From positions 1-64,000 of the forward strand of contig NZ_JADOER010000003.1 in NCBI RefSeq assembly GCF_018739865.1: a stretch of 64,000 bases of DNA. The letters are read 5' to 3'. Source of the stretch: Leptothoe kymatousa TAU-MAC 1615. Its GTDB lineage: Bacteria; Cyanobacteriota; Cyanobacteriia; Phormidesmidales; Phormidesmidaceae. The notes below the pieces were generated by a model, which did not search any database, had not been told where the DNA came from, and was given only the letters and a program-made list of their open reading frames with translations. This document shows positions 9,349 to 18,850 of this stretch, one piece after another (within the stretch, counting starts at the first letter, position 1; every line of letters starts with the position of its first letter). The position numbers and the translations under genes were made by a program.

Positions 9349-11796
9349 CTAAAAAATATCTTTGCGTTTCTGCAACCACAATGCCAACAATAGATACACC
9401 AACCCATGGACCAACAAAATCCCCAAATTTAGACCCAAATTACCCCAGGTCGCCTCATAGATGGAGGAGCCCGCAAACACTTGGGGCAGCGTTGTCCCAT
9501 CGGGCAACGTGATGGGATCGGGCACCATGACATTGACATCGACTAAGGCTCCATAGGCCCCCACTCCCCAGCGACTAATCATCAACCAAGACAGATATTT
9601 AGAGATACCCGATAAATCAAACAACACCCCGGAAAAAATGATCTGAGGAATCATAATCAGCGGCAACAGGTTATTGGCCGCATTTTCATTTTTCACTGAG
9701 GCTGAGATGGTCAAGCTCAGGCTGACACTGGCAAATACAATCAGAAAGTTGGTGACAAATATTCCCAGAGCCCAGGGCAACAAATTGCCCACTGGATGTT
9801 CGAGAAACGAGAGCCAAATAGCCACCGTCATCAACAATGACTGGGCAGCCGCAATCCCCAGCCATATCAAAACTTTGGACCCCAAATAAGACACCAGACC
9901 TAAATTTATCAGCCGTTCTCGCTGATAAATTGCCGATTCTTTGACAATCTCACGGACCGCACTGGATAACCCAATCCAAATGGCAATACAGCTAAACACA
10001 AACACCAAGCTTAGGGCCAAAGGGGCCTGGGCTGCGTCAAGCTCGTCCAATAGACCTAAAGGTGTCTCCTGATGCAAGATCAAGCCAGATAAAGCGATCG
10101 CAATCGGTCCCGACAAGAGGGTCAAAACCAGGCTCAAGCGTCCTCGCCAAATAAGATTAAGATAACGCTGGGCCAATAGCATCAACTGCTTGATCAAAGA
10201 GATCCCGGTGTAGACTCGGTCATCCGCAGATCGCTGCTGCTGATTGCCTGGACTAAGGGGCTCTTCCACATAGGCCTTATGGGCCGCAGAAGCTAGATAG
10301 CGCTGGCTCCAGCCGGTAACAACCTGTTGATTTTCCGCATTGGTACTACCCTGCTCTAACTTGAGATAAATGTCTGAAAAATCTTCATTCTCAGATAAAT
10401 CAAAAAAGGAATTGGCTATTTCCGGCGGACCAAAATAGCATAGGTATCCACCTCTCCCCAGAAAGGTGATGCGATCGCAAATAGAAATATTCGCCGTTGC
10501 ATGGGTCACCAAAATAACCGTACGCCCTTGATCTGCCAGCTCCCGCAACAAATACATCATCGACTTATCCAGCCCCGGATCCAGACCAGAAGTGGGCTCA
10601 TCCAAGAAAAACAATTTTGGATCCGCCAACAGCTCCACACCGATACTGACGCGTTTCCGCTGACCACCGCTCAAATTCCGCACAAACGTATGGCGCACAT
10701 GGGAGAGCTTGATCTGCTCCAATGTTTTCTCCAAAACTGCAGCAGTGTCAGTATCTGGCGGTAGCCTAAGCTGACAGGCATAACGCAACACCTCCTCCAC
10801 GGTTAGATCGGGGTGCACAATATCATCCTGAGGCACGTAGCCAATTTGAGAACGATAGATGCCCCAATTTTGGCGCACATTATCCCCATTTAAGAAGACA
10901 GCACCACTAGTCGTAGGCGCAATCCCCACCAACGATTTCATCAGTGTGGATTTGCCAGCACCACTCCCCCCCACCAATGCAACTAACTGACCAGGTTCAA
11001 TGGCCAGAGAAATATTGTTTAAAATTGTCTTCTGCCGCCCTGTCTTATCGCGCACATTACGCACCAGCTTATGCACGTCCAAACGAATCTGGCTCCCCGT
11101 ATCTTCCAAAGCAAGACACTGATCTTCATACACCAATGTAAATGGGCCAATTTGGATACGGGTCCGTTCGGTTAGGGGATAAGGGCGAGTAATGCGCTTA
11201 CCGTCTACATAGGTACCGTTAGTACTACTATCCTTTAGGGTCAAATGACCACTCGCGTCTCGATACACTTTGGCATGCAAACGAGAAACCGTTGGCGAAT
11301 CTAGCTGCATAGAAGCATATCGATTGGGCGTCGGAGAGCGGCCCAATTCCACAGGCCATTCGTTCAGGTCCCGCAAATTTAACTTACGCTTGGACAGCAC
11401 CGCCTTAGCGACGGGAAAACGATCTGGCAAACCATGGTAGGTGGCAACAATACGGTTCTCAGGAGATAAGCCTATTTCTATTTGCATGCCATCCTGTAGC
11501 AGCAATCCAGTATTCGGAGTAATACGGGTATGATTACAAAACATACCGTTCCGACTAGGTTGGGTACCATCGCCATCAAAGATACGATAGTTATCCCCTT
11601 CTCGCACCAACAAAGCCTGCCGCCGGGAAAGCACCCCCCAGCCAATCTGATTTATATGGAGGTCAGACCAACTAGGATCCCGACCCAAGTGATGACAGTC
11701 CTCAATCAGTTCAAATGTGCTGACCTCTCCCCGATTATTGAGTTCAAGGGTTGGTGTGGGCGCAACTACCGTCGCCTGATGAAACGTATCAGTCAT
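9349..11796 (-). CDS. ABC transporter with two N-terminal FHA domains (ABCG-like)
   Basis: An 815-residue half-transporter. Two FHA domains come first; the second has GRSP, SRLHA and NGTYVDG, the phosphothreonine-binding signature. The ABC ATPase follows, with Walker A GGSGAGKST near 275-285, signature LSGGQRKRVS and Walker B FFLDEPTSGLDP. An ABC-2 type membrane domain with about six hydrophobic segments closes the protein (about residues 540-815). The architecture matches cyanobacterial FHA-ABCG exporters, whose substrates are mostly unknown. FHA domains suggest control by Ser/Thr phosphorylation; a kinase gene lies downstream on the same strand. The ATG at 11796 opens the locus, and the caspase-STAND gene starts 108 bp after its stop. 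Confidence 0.95.
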   Translation of the reverse strand: MTDTFHQATVVAPTPTLELNNRGEVSTFELIEDCHHLGRDPSWSDLHINQIGWGVLSRRQALLVREGDNYRIFDGDGTQPSRNGMFCNHTRITPNTGLLLQDGMQIEIGLSPENRIVATYHGLPDRFPVAKAVLSKRKLNLRDLNEWPVELGRSPTPNRYASMQLDSPTVSRLHAKVYRDASGHLTLKDSSTNGTYVDGKRITRPYPLTERTRIQIGPFTLVYEDQCLALEDTGSQIRLDVHKLVRNVRDKTGRQKTILNNISLAIEPGQLVALVGGSGAGKSTLMKSLVGIAPTTSGAVFLNGDNVRQNWGIYRSQIGYVPQDDIVHPDLTVEEVLRYACQLRLPPDTDTAAVLEKTLEQIKLSHVRHTFVRNLSGGQRKRVSIGVELLADPKLFFLDEPTSGLDPGLDKSMMYLLRELADQGRTVILVTHATANISICDRITFLGRGGYLCYFGPPEIANSFFDLSENEDFSDIYLKLEQGSTNAENQQVVTGWSQRYLASAAHKAYVEEPLSPGNQQQRSADDRVYTGISLIKQLMLLAQRYLNLIWRGRLSLVLTLLSGPIAIALSGLILHQETPLGLLDELDAAQAPLALSLVFVFSCIAIWIGLSSAVREIVKESAIYQRERLINLGLVSYLGSKVLIWLGIAAAQSLLMTVAIWLSFLEHPVGNLLPWALGIFVTNFLIVFASVSLSLTISASVKNENAANNLLPLIMIPQIIFSGVLFDLSGISKYLSWLMISRWGVGAYGALVDVNVMVPDPITLPDGTTLPQVFAGSSIYEATWGNLGLNLGILLVHGLVYLLLALWLQKRKDIF

Positions 11797-12085
11797 GGCC
11801 GTAGATAATAGGCATACTCCCGTACATTGAGGCTGAGCTTACTGGTCAACCCACTTCGAGCTTACCGTCATCACCCTATCAAGCAAATTTAAACACAGTT
11901 TTTTACATGTAGCATTTTTACTACAGGCATTCTCTCTCAATTCTAAAATTTACCTAGCGTTTTAATCATCAGCCATCGCATTTTTGTAACTCGACTGTGC
12001 CCTCGGGTAAGCCCCCCTTATGTAAAACGGTCTTGTGCTAGAACGGTAGAGTAGGCTTCACATTATTGGCACACGACCGCAATCA

Positions 12086-12466
12086 ATGAACGTAAAAGCA
12101 TTTTTGGGCATGGTGGGAACAGGTACATTGGCAGTCGTGCTAATTGCCACTAACCCCGGTCAAGACCGTTACAACGCCTTTGCGGCAGAAACCTTGCAAA
12201 ATGAAGTGCGCTCAGCATTCTGCCAAGCCAAAGAACTGGATAGCTGGCTAGGGGAACTCGGCAAAGCCTTAGGAGATATCTGCACGACAGCGGTCGAGCA
12301 AGGACGACTGATCAGTGAAGACGATCTAGCGGAGTTTATTGAAGATAATACTCAACGCCAAAACTTTGGTCTGTTCAGCCTTTACACAACAAGGATTCCA
12401 GCAGTACGGGTGAAAAGTCTCGGCATCTTGAATCGATTCATTCCAATCCAACAAACGGTGGGATAA
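12086..12466 (+). CDS. DUF4359-like small protein
   Basis: A 126-residue protein with one N-terminal hydrophobic segment (about 5-22), followed by ATNPGQDRYNAFAAE and a C-terminal NFGLFSLYTTRI segment. The pattern resembles the cyanobacterial DUF4359 family (function unknown; assignment from memory of the pattern). Two cysteines, in FCQAKE and DICTTA, may form a disulfide if the protein is exported. The stop lies only 5 bp before the cysteine desulfurase gene, so the two are almost certainly co-transcribed. The 289-bp region upstream is shared with the divergent FHA-ABC gene. Confidence 0.7.
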   Translation: MNVKAFLGMVGTGTLAVVLIATNPGQDRYNAFAAETLQNEVRSAFCQAKELDSWLGELGKALGDICTTAVEQGRLISEDDLAEFIEDNTQRQNFGLFSLYTTRIPAVRVKSLGILNRFIPIQQTVG

Positions 12467-12471
12467 AACCA

Positions 12472-13635
12472 ATGGCTGACCCACCGATTTATTTAGATTG
12501 CCATGCAACGACCCCCTTAGATCCAGCAGTTGTGCAGGCAATGATGCCATTCTTTACTGAGCATTTTGGTAATCCTAGCAGTTTGCATCAGTATGGGTGG
12601 AGTGCCGCTGCCGCCATCAACAACAGTCGTGAAACCATTGCCCAGGCGATTAATGCAGAGCCAGAAGAGATTATTTTCACCAGTGGAGCCACCGAGGCCA
12701 ACAACCTAGCCATCAAAGGAGTCGCAGAGGCATATTTTGGCCATGGGAAACACATTATCACTGTCGTAACGGAACACAGTGCTGTGTTAGATCCTTGCCA
12801 TTATCTTGAGTCCTTAGGGTTCGAAATCACCTATTTGCCGGTGCAGGCCGATGGGCTACTGGAGTTAGCCGCACTAGAACAGGCGATTCGGCCAGATACT
12901 ATTTTGGTTTCTGTGATGGCCGCCAATAATGAAATTGGTGTGCTGCAACCCATCCGTGAAATTGGTGAGCTATGCGAATCCCATGAGATTTTATTCCACA
13001 CCGATGCCGCCCAGGCCGTGGGAAAAATCCCGTTAAATGTGCGGGACATGAATATCCATTTGATGTCCATGACAGCCCATAAAGTCTATGGGCCCAAAGG
13101 AATCGGTGCCCTCTATGTGCGCAGACGCAACCCTCGCGTCAATTTAGCGGCCCAACTCCATGGTGGTGGCCATGAGCGCGGCTTACGTTCGGGGACGTTA
13201 TATCCGCCACAGATTGTGGGATTTGCCAAAGCGATGGAACTGGCCATGGCAACCATGGCAACGGAACAAGTGCAGTTGGGTGAGTTGAGGTCTCAATTGC
13301 TCAACCATCTAACGCAACTATCTAACATGCACCTCAACGGCCACCCTAGCTGCCGTTTGCCCGGCAATCTCAACGTCAGCTTTAGGGGTGTGGATGCGCA
13401 AGCATTGCTATTGGGTCTACAGCCCATGGTTGCCCTTTCCTCTGGTTCGGCCTGCAGTTCCACTAGCACAGCTCCATCCCATGTGCTCAAAGCCTTGGGA
13501 CATAGCGACCAGTTAGCCTATACCTCCCTGCGCTTTGGCCTGGGCCGCTTCACCACAGCTGAGGAAGTGGACCAGGTGGGCCAGGCCGTTGTGCAAACGG
13601 TGGAAGCCTTAAGGGACCTATCCTCAAGGCTATAG
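12472..13635 (+). CDS. Cysteine desulfurase (IscS/NifS type)
   Basis: A 387-residue PLP enzyme that takes sulfur from cysteine for Fe-S clusters and thiolated cofactors. Visible features are the N-terminal YLDCHATTPLDP, the PLP-contacting SGATEANN, the Schiff-base lysine in MTAHKVYGPKG and the catalytic cysteine in SSGSACSS. The active-site loop and length fit group I (IscS/NifS) rather than SufS. It is spaced 5 bp after a DUF4359-like gene. No iscU or other assembly gene is adjacent, as is common in cyanobacteria, where several desulfurase paralogues are scattered; which paralogue this is cannot be told. Confidence 0.95.
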   Translation: MADPPIYLDCHATTPLDPAVVQAMMPFFTEHFGNPSSLHQYGWSAAAAINNSRETIAQAINAEPEEIIFTSGATEANNLAIKGVAEAYFGHGKHIITVVTEHSAVLDPCHYLESLGFEITYLPVQADGLLELAALEQAIRPDTILVSVMAANNEIGVLQPIREIGELCESHEILFHTDAAQAVGKIPLNVRDMNIHLMSMTAHKVYGPKGIGALYVRRRNPRVNLAAQLHGGGHERGLRSGTLYPPQIVGFAKAMELAMATMATEQVQLGELRSQLLNHLTQLSNMHLNGHPSCRLPGNLNVSFRGVDAQALLLGLQPMVALSSGSACSSTSTAPSHVLKALGHSDQLAYTSLRFGLGRFTTAEEVDQVGQAVVQTVEALRDLSSRL

Positions 13636-13711
13636 TGTTGTGAGACCGCGCGGAGCCCACAGCCCCTATGGGAAACCAACCGCATGACGACAAGCGTGAT
13701 TCGACGGCCTA

Positions 13712-14278
13712 TTATTGGCCCATCTCCCGCTTGAGGGCATCCAGTTCTGCTTCCGTTTCCCAGCGCTGAAAACTCTCTTCTAGGGGATCTAAAGGTTTCG
13801 ATTGGAAAGGGCTCCGGTGCCAGCCGGTCGTACTCGAATCGGTTGGGGGTGGCTGGGTGGCGGTTTGCGCCGCCGCCATTTTGGCTTTTACTTCCTGACG
13901 CTTTGCCTGGATGCGTTGTCGCAGTTGCTTGGTTTCAGCTAAACGCGACTTGACGCTTTTCATTTGTCCCCAGAGGTGATTGCCTTGGCGCAGCAGGGTG
14001 GCTTCTCTTTCCTTGGCAGGTTTTACCAGGTCTAACCGATTGGCAGACTCTGCCTTTGCAATTCGTTCATGCCAGCGTTTAATGTCCTGGGCCGTTTCTA
14101 GAACCGCTGCTTCCAGCTCAGTTTCTCGACGCTTTAGGGTGATTAGTGTTGCGATCGCATCCTCTTCTTGTCCCCGCAGCTGTTCCTCAAGGGCCATCAT
14201 TTCCAAATGGGGATGAGCCTTTAGGAACTCATCCAAACGAGTTTCTAAAAAGCGGCTGAAATCATCAAAAATACTCAT
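13712..14278 (-). CDS. TIGR04376-family coiled-coil protein
   Basis: A 188-residue, highly charged helical protein beginning MSIFDDFSRFLETRLDEFL. It has a long predicted coiled coil (about 25-140) containing RWHERIAKAE and LLRQGNHLWGQM. These match the cyanobacterial TIGR04376 family, whose function is not established. The C-terminal 45 residues are Pro/Thr/Ser-rich, then acidic. No signal peptide or membrane segment is visible. The gene is convergent with the cysteine desulfurase and follows the membrane protein at 14364-15398 on the same strand, 85 bp downstream of it. Confidence 0.8.
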   Translation of the reverse strand: MSIFDDFSRFLETRLDEFLKAHPHLEMMALEEQLRGQEEDAIATLITLKRRETELEAAVLETAQDIKRWHERIAKAESANRLDLVKPAKEREATLLRQGNHLWGQMKSVKSRLAETKQLRQRIQAKRQEVKAKMAAAQTATQPPPTDSSTTGWHRSPFQSKPLDPLEESFQRWETEAELDALKREMGQ

Positions 14279-14363
14279 TTTTGCCGTTGCAGATGGATAG
14301 AGAAACGACGTTCTTGAGCCGTTACTGAGCTAGAAACCTGGGGTCAGCGATGCTGTTCCTCAA

Positions 14364-15398
14364 TTAAAACTGTTGACCAATATAAATGGAACGCTCTTCA
14401 CCATTACGACGAACGACCACCTCTTCGTTGCCAATGGAAACAATGCTCCAACCACTGGCGCCGATGGTTTCACCAATGTAAACCCGTTGAGAGGTGCCAT
14501 CTATTTCAAACAGAGCCGCAGAACGATCGCCCAACTCCAGCACGCCGACGAGCTCATAGGTGTTCACCGCTGCAATATTAGGTACTGTAGCCGCAGCACC
14601 ATTCTGTGCGCCACTAGGTTGTTCAGCCGTATTGGGAGCGGGCAAAGAAGCAGAGGGTTTAGCCGCGGTAGCCGTCGGGTTTTGAGTAGTGGCCCGGGGC
14701 TGCAACAGCGGCACAAACACACGCTCAATCACCCCAGGCTTGCTAGCTACCTGGGGACTGCCTGATGTGGGCACTGGCAACGTCGAAACCGCACCATTTG
14801 CCCCTTGGGTTTCCCGCTGAGCCGTCCGCTCACCGCCAATGATTCGCAAGGAACGGGTGAGATATTCACCAAAGGCTTCTTCCCCAGACACCGGAGGTGC
14901 TGCCACGGTGGTTTGTGTTTCTGATACCACCGCAGGGGCAAAGGAGGGCCACAGGGAAGGACGCTGCTGGCGCATCCACCAAACGCCTACAGCCGCTAGG
15001 GAAGAGACGCACAGCACACCCAACACAAGCTTGCGCCAGGGTCGCTTTTTGCTAGGTTCTTCGGTCGCTGGCTCTGACTCTGCCGCCCCATCCTCATCAG
15101 ACGATATGGGGTCAGCGATGGGGAGTGTGGCACTCGCCTCCATCGACTGGGCCGCTGACAAGGGCACAATCATCGCCGGTACTGTCACCGCTTCTGCCTG
15201 AAATACAGCTGAAGCCACAGGTTCCTGAGTAGCGGTTTCCGCATAGATAGCCGCCTCATCCCCCGCCAAAATACGATCCACGTCCTCAAAGATTTCATCC
15301 ATCAAATCTTCGGCGTAGTTATCCGCCAAGGTATCGGCGTTCGGATTATTACCCACATTGGCAGCTGCCGTGGCATTAGACCGTCTAGATTGGCTCAT
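14364..15398 (-). CDS. Single-pass membrane protein with GspC/PilP-like C-terminal domain
   Basis: A 344-residue protein. The acidic N-terminal half (with DEIFEDVDRILAGDE) is followed by one transmembrane helix near 125-145 (KLVLGVLCVSSLAAVGVWW). A long Ala/Pro/Thr-rich linker leads to a C-terminal β-rich domain of about 65 residues with YELVGVLELGDRSAALFEI and VYIGETIGASGW. That domain recalls the periplasmic homology region of type II secretion GspC and type IV pilus PilP proteins, so a trafficking or pilus role is possible but unproven. ATG at 15398 is chosen; the frame extends to a TTG at 15425. The gene is monocistronic or paired with the TIGR04376 gene. Confidence 0.72.
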   Translation of the reverse strand: MSQSRRSNATAAANVGNNPNADTLADNYAEDLMDEIFEDVDRILAGDEAAIYAETATQEPVASAVFQAEAVTVPAMIVPLSAAQSMEASATLPIADPISSDEDGAAESEPATEEPSKKRPWRKLVLGVLCVSSLAAVGVWWMRQQRPSLWPSFAPAVVSETQTTVAAPPVSGEEAFGEYLTRSLRIIGGERTAQRETQGANGAVSTLPVPTSGSPQVASKPGVIERVFVPLLQPRATTQNPTATAAKPSASLPAPNTAEQPSGAQNGAAATVPNIAAVNTYELVGVLELGDRSAALFEIDGTSQRVYIGETIGASGWSIVSIGNEEVVVRRNGEERSIYIGQQF

Positions 15399-15623
15399 AA
15401 CGTGACAAGTACGATTGGGTAGCAACGACTATAGACAGACTCAAAATAGCGTAATGTCCATAAACTGACATAAGTTGCCTAGAAAGTTAGCAGACTATAC
15501 CGCAAACTGAAAAGGAAAATTGAAATCTTATTGATTTTTTTTTAAGTGTCATCGCCAAAAAAACTGCCGGAAAATACCCCAAATCGTAATTAGGGCTAAG
15601 CTAGCAGGGGCCATACCAATCCG

Positions 15624-16922
15624 CTACCTAGCAATGGCATGGGAAATATCCAAATGTCCAAAGGTCAGGCTCAGAGCCAGGTTTAATGTTTCTAAGATCT
15701 TCACTAGCCAAGCGACGGAATCTTGCTTAGCTAGTTCATAGTGGCTAAAGAGGGTAGACAGCCTGCGCTCCAAATAGGGTTTTACCTTACGACACAAAAG
15801 TAAAATCCTCAGCAGCAGCCCGGTGGTCAGGGTAGCCCCTAGATTATTGATTAAGTCGATGAAGACAAAGTGGGACCGAGCCCCCATCGGATCGACAACC
15901 AGAAAATTAAAGAGTTGAGAACAGGTACGCACCAGCAAGAAATCATTGAGGCGCTGGTTATTATTTTCGGGATATAGATCGACTAGCTGCTGGTACAGCG
16001 CATCGTTGAAGTGCTGCCGACCATAGGAGGGATCCACGCCCGACAAAAGGTATTCGTAAAGGTCGTCTTTGAAGGACTTGAACGTCACCGCTTCACAACA
16101 CTGGCTACGAAACAACAGTGCTAAATCGGTGTAGGTGCGTCCTTCGCTATTTTTGCCAGAAAACTGCTGGAGCGAGTCGACCAGTTCGCGATCGCTCAAT
16201 AACGTGGGGTTCTCAGCCGGACGCAGCCATTGCCCCTGCTTATCCAATAAGCCCTGACGTTTCAGGCGAGACCGACGCACCCGATAATTGACATACTGCG
16301 ATAAATCCAGCTCTACTTTTTTCTGCACCTGCCGCTGCATGCGACGGACATGGGTTTTCTGCTCCTTAGGACTTTCGTCACTGAGCAAACAGTGCTCATA
16401 CAAATATGGATAACGACCAATGAGCGTGCCCAAAGGCTGGCGAGAACGTTCTGGGCCATTGGCCTCATTCATCACCTGCACCAGGCGTGTGAGCATCAGA
16501 TACTGCTCGGTTTTACGAAACTGAGACACAATATCTCGCAAACGCCGCACGGAACGGGCCCGAGAAACCTCTCGCACCCCGTTGCTAGGGTAGTAGTCAA
16601 ATAAAGCCACTAAATCGGCGACTGCTGGCTGATACTCGCGGTTTCTTTGCCAGCGGTTAATCAGAATGTGGCAGCAACGATTCAAAATGTGGTGAAAATA
16701 CACATCCACCTGGTTATCCTGCAGAATCTCATCGAGACTGCCAACAACCTGACGATCTTCATAGCCAGTACCATCGATGAATAGCTGACTGAAACGCTGC
16801 ACTATTACATCGGGTTGTTCAGAATTAACGCAACTAAGCCAGTGATCGTAGAGCACTTGCTCCTGTGGACTCACTAATCGCGTGCTGTAATTAGAGCGCG
16901 AATAGCTGGATGAAACGTTCAC
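15624..16922 (-). CDS. Conserved hypothetical protein, all-helical
   Basis: A 432-residue soluble protein rich in Leu, Arg and Gln, with no signal peptide. No enzyme motif was recognised. Local features include a basic stretch around RMQRQVQKKVELDLSQYVNYR (about 195-215) and a C-terminal segment rich in Leu and Phe that may be membrane-associated. The GTG start is preceded by GAGG at a suitable distance. It appears to be a cyanobacterial family of unknown function, judged from general composition only. Its promoter lies in the 511-bp region shared with divergent murF. Confidence 0.75.
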   Translation of the reverse strand: MNVSSSYSRSNYSTRLVSPQEQVLYDHWLSCVNSEQPDVIVQRFSQLFIDGTGYEDRQVVGSLDEILQDNQVDVYFHHILNRCCHILINRWQRNREYQPAVADLVALFDYYPSNGVREVSRARSVRRLRDIVSQFRKTEQYLMLTRLVQVMNEANGPERSRQPLGTLIGRYPYLYEHCLLSDESPKEQKTHVRRMQRQVQKKVELDLSQYVNYRVRRSRLKRQGLLDKQGQWLRPAENPTLLSDRELVDSLQQFSGKNSEGRTYTDLALLFRSQCCEAVTFKSFKDDLYEYLLSGVDPSYGRQHFNDALYQQLVDLYPENNNQRLNDFLLVRTCSQLFNFLVVDPMGARSHFVFIDLINNLGATLTTGLLLRILLLCRKVKPYLERRLSTLFSHYELAKQDSVAWLVKILETLNLALSLTFGHLDISHAIAR

Positions 16923-17433
16923 CAGTGAAACCTCAGCAAATACACCTTATTGAGACGACAAATCTATACAGGGAAGCATACAGCAACCAAAATATTGCTC
17001 ACTTTCCACCAGTCTAACTTTTCGCGTTCAAGGAGGACAGCTCTAATAATTACAAAAATCCTAGATATTTTTGTAAGGATAAAACACCCACAAGAATGAT
17101 TCGCTAGACGGTTTAGATCGCCGAAAATTTAATCAACATCGAGAAAATCAATGGAAAACATTTATTAATGTCTCCGCATTCACACACTAGTCACAGTTGC
17201 CGCGTGGATTAACGCTATCATCCCCAAAGAGCTGTAACAGTGATGTGAAGCACATCAAATCCACGTAAGGTAAGTTTAACCTACCGGAATTTTCAGACAC
17301 TATGTGGCTATGGTCTGATCTGCTAAAGCTTGTGTAAAGTCATGAGCCTATCTTCATTAAGCCTACATACACATGTTGCGCTAGCGCTGATTATCGTCCC
17401 TCCCCATATCCCTGTTTCAACGCTTTTATTTAT
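16923..17433. other. Divergent intergenic region between 15624 gene and murF
   Basis: This 511-bp region should hold promoters for both flanking genes. No further open frame was supported. The only distinct structure is the nested inverted repeat at 17203-17265, described separately. The rest is AT-rich without a recognised RNA gene. Confidence 0.6.
17203..17265. promoter_or_regulatory. Nested inverted repeats, possible CRP-type site
   Basis: An outer 8-bp inverted repeat (17203-17210 with 17258-17265) encloses a perfect 7-bp repeat with a 3-nt loop (17241-17247 with 17251-17257). The inner and outer right arms abut. The inner part reads TGTGA-N6-TCAAA, one base short of the CRP half-site pattern TGTGA-N6-TCACA, so it could bind a SyCrp1-like regulator as DNA. 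Alternatively, the whole could fold in the murF leader RNA. It lies about 170 bp upstream of murF. Confidence 0.35.
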
Positions 17434-18783
17434 ATGTCTAGTCTTGGTTCTATTTCCCAGGTTTTAGCAGCCCTTAATGATCACCTGGTGAAGCATACGT
17501 TATCTTCCAGTCAGCTAGAGCAACGGGTGGCAACTATCAGCACCGATACCCGCACCATCAAGCCCGAGGACATTTTTTTGGCCCTAGAAGGTGAACGCTT
17601 TGATGGTCACCAATTTGTCCGTCAGGCACTTTCAACCGGCGCAACTGCGGCCATCACCCGCCAGGGAATCATCACGGACGACACCCCCCGGATCGAAGTA
17701 CACGATACCCTGCTCGCCTATCAAACATTGGGGCGCTGGTGGCGTCAGCAATTGGGCTTGCCGATTGTGGCCATTACCGGGTCCGTCGGTAAAACCACCA
17801 CCAAAGAGCTGATATCAGCGGTCCTCAGCCTGCATGGGAAGGCGCACAAAACCCAAGCTAATTTTAATAACGAAATTGGGGTGCCTAAGACCCTATTGGA
17901 ACTCACCCCAGGCCATGACTATGGTGTGGTGGAAATGGGCATGCGAGGTCCCGGTGAAATTGCTGTCCTGGCCAAGATTACCCAGCCGGATATTGCCGTG
18001 ATTACCAATGTGGGAACCGCACATATTGGTCGCTTGGGCTCCGAGCAGGCCATCGCCGATGCCAAATGTGAGCTGCTGACAAACATGCCCGCTGACGGTG
18101 TTGCTGTGCTCAACTATGACAATAGTCGACTCATGGATACGGCGGCTAAGGTTTGGTCCGGCAAAACCATCACCTATGGATTAACGGGGGGCGACATCCA
18201 TGGCCAGTATAAGGAGCAAACAGTGGTCGTTGATGGTTTGGCGCTACCGTTACCGCTAGAGGGGCAGCACAATGCCCTGAATTATTTAAGCGCGATCGCA
18301 ACGCTCCAGGCACTGAACTTAGACTGGCACGCGCTCAAACATGGGCTCACCGTAGAATTGCCCAGCGGCCGAGCTAAGCGCTATGAATTAGCCAACGATA
18401 TTGTGATCCTGGATGAAACCTACAATGCCGGGGCCGAATCCATGGCAGCGGCCCTGAAATTACTCAAGGCTCAAGCTGGGCAACGGCATATTGCGGTACT
18501 CGGCACCATGAAGGAACTAGGCCATAAGTCGGTCGAGCTGCACCACACCATTGGTAACCTGGTCAAAAAACTAGGCATCGATCAACTGCTGATCCTGGCG
18601 GATCCCGCCGAGGCCAAAGCCATGGCCAAGGGCGCTGGGGCCATACCCAGTCAGCTATTCAATAACCACACTGAACTAGCACAGCACCTCAAGCAACACA
18701 TGGAAACTGGGGACCGCATCCTCTTCAAGGCATCCCGATCGGTCGAGATGGATCGGGTAATTGAACCCTTACTACCCCATTAA
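17434..18783 (+). CDS. murF: UDP-N-acetylmuramoyl-tripeptide--D-alanyl-D-alanine ligase
   Basis: A 449-residue Mur ligase that adds the D-Ala-D-Ala dipeptide to UDP-MurNAc-tripeptide in the cytoplasm, the last cytosolic step of peptidoglycan precursor synthesis. Features are the N-terminal substrate-binding domain (STDTRTIKPEDIFLAL), ATP-binding GSVGKTTTKE near residue 115, the central NFNNEIGVPKTLL, and a C-terminal domain with DETYNAGAESM. Length is typical. It stands apart from other mur genes, as is usual in cyanobacteria; mraY, the next enzyme, is 12 kb away. The following JAMM gene begins within about 70 bp. Confidence 0.97.
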   Translation: MSSLGSISQVLAALNDHLVKHTLSSSQLEQRVATISTDTRTIKPEDIFLALEGERFDGHQFVRQALSTGATAAITRQGIITDDTPRIEVHDTLLAYQTLGRWWRQQLGLPIVAITGSVGKTTTKELISAVLSLHGKAHKTQANFNNEIGVPKTLLELTPGHDYGVVEMGMRGPGEIAVLAKITQPDIAVITNVGTAHIGRLGSEQAIADAKCELLTNMPADGVAVLNYDNSRLMDTAAKVWSGKTITYGLTGGDIHGQYKEQTVVVDGLALPLPLEGQHNALNYLSAIATLQALNLDWHALKHGLTVELPSGRAKRYELANDIVILDETYNAGAESMAAALKLLKAQAGQRHIAVLGTMKELGHKSVELHHTIGNLVKKLGIDQLLILADPAEAKAMAKGAGAIPSQLFNNHTELAQHLKQHMETGDRILFKASRSVEMDRVIEPLLPH

Positions 18784-18850
18784 AATCCCAACATGGATAC
18801 AGGACCTTTGCTATACAATTGAAAGCCTGACGTTTTTATACAGTTCGGTT

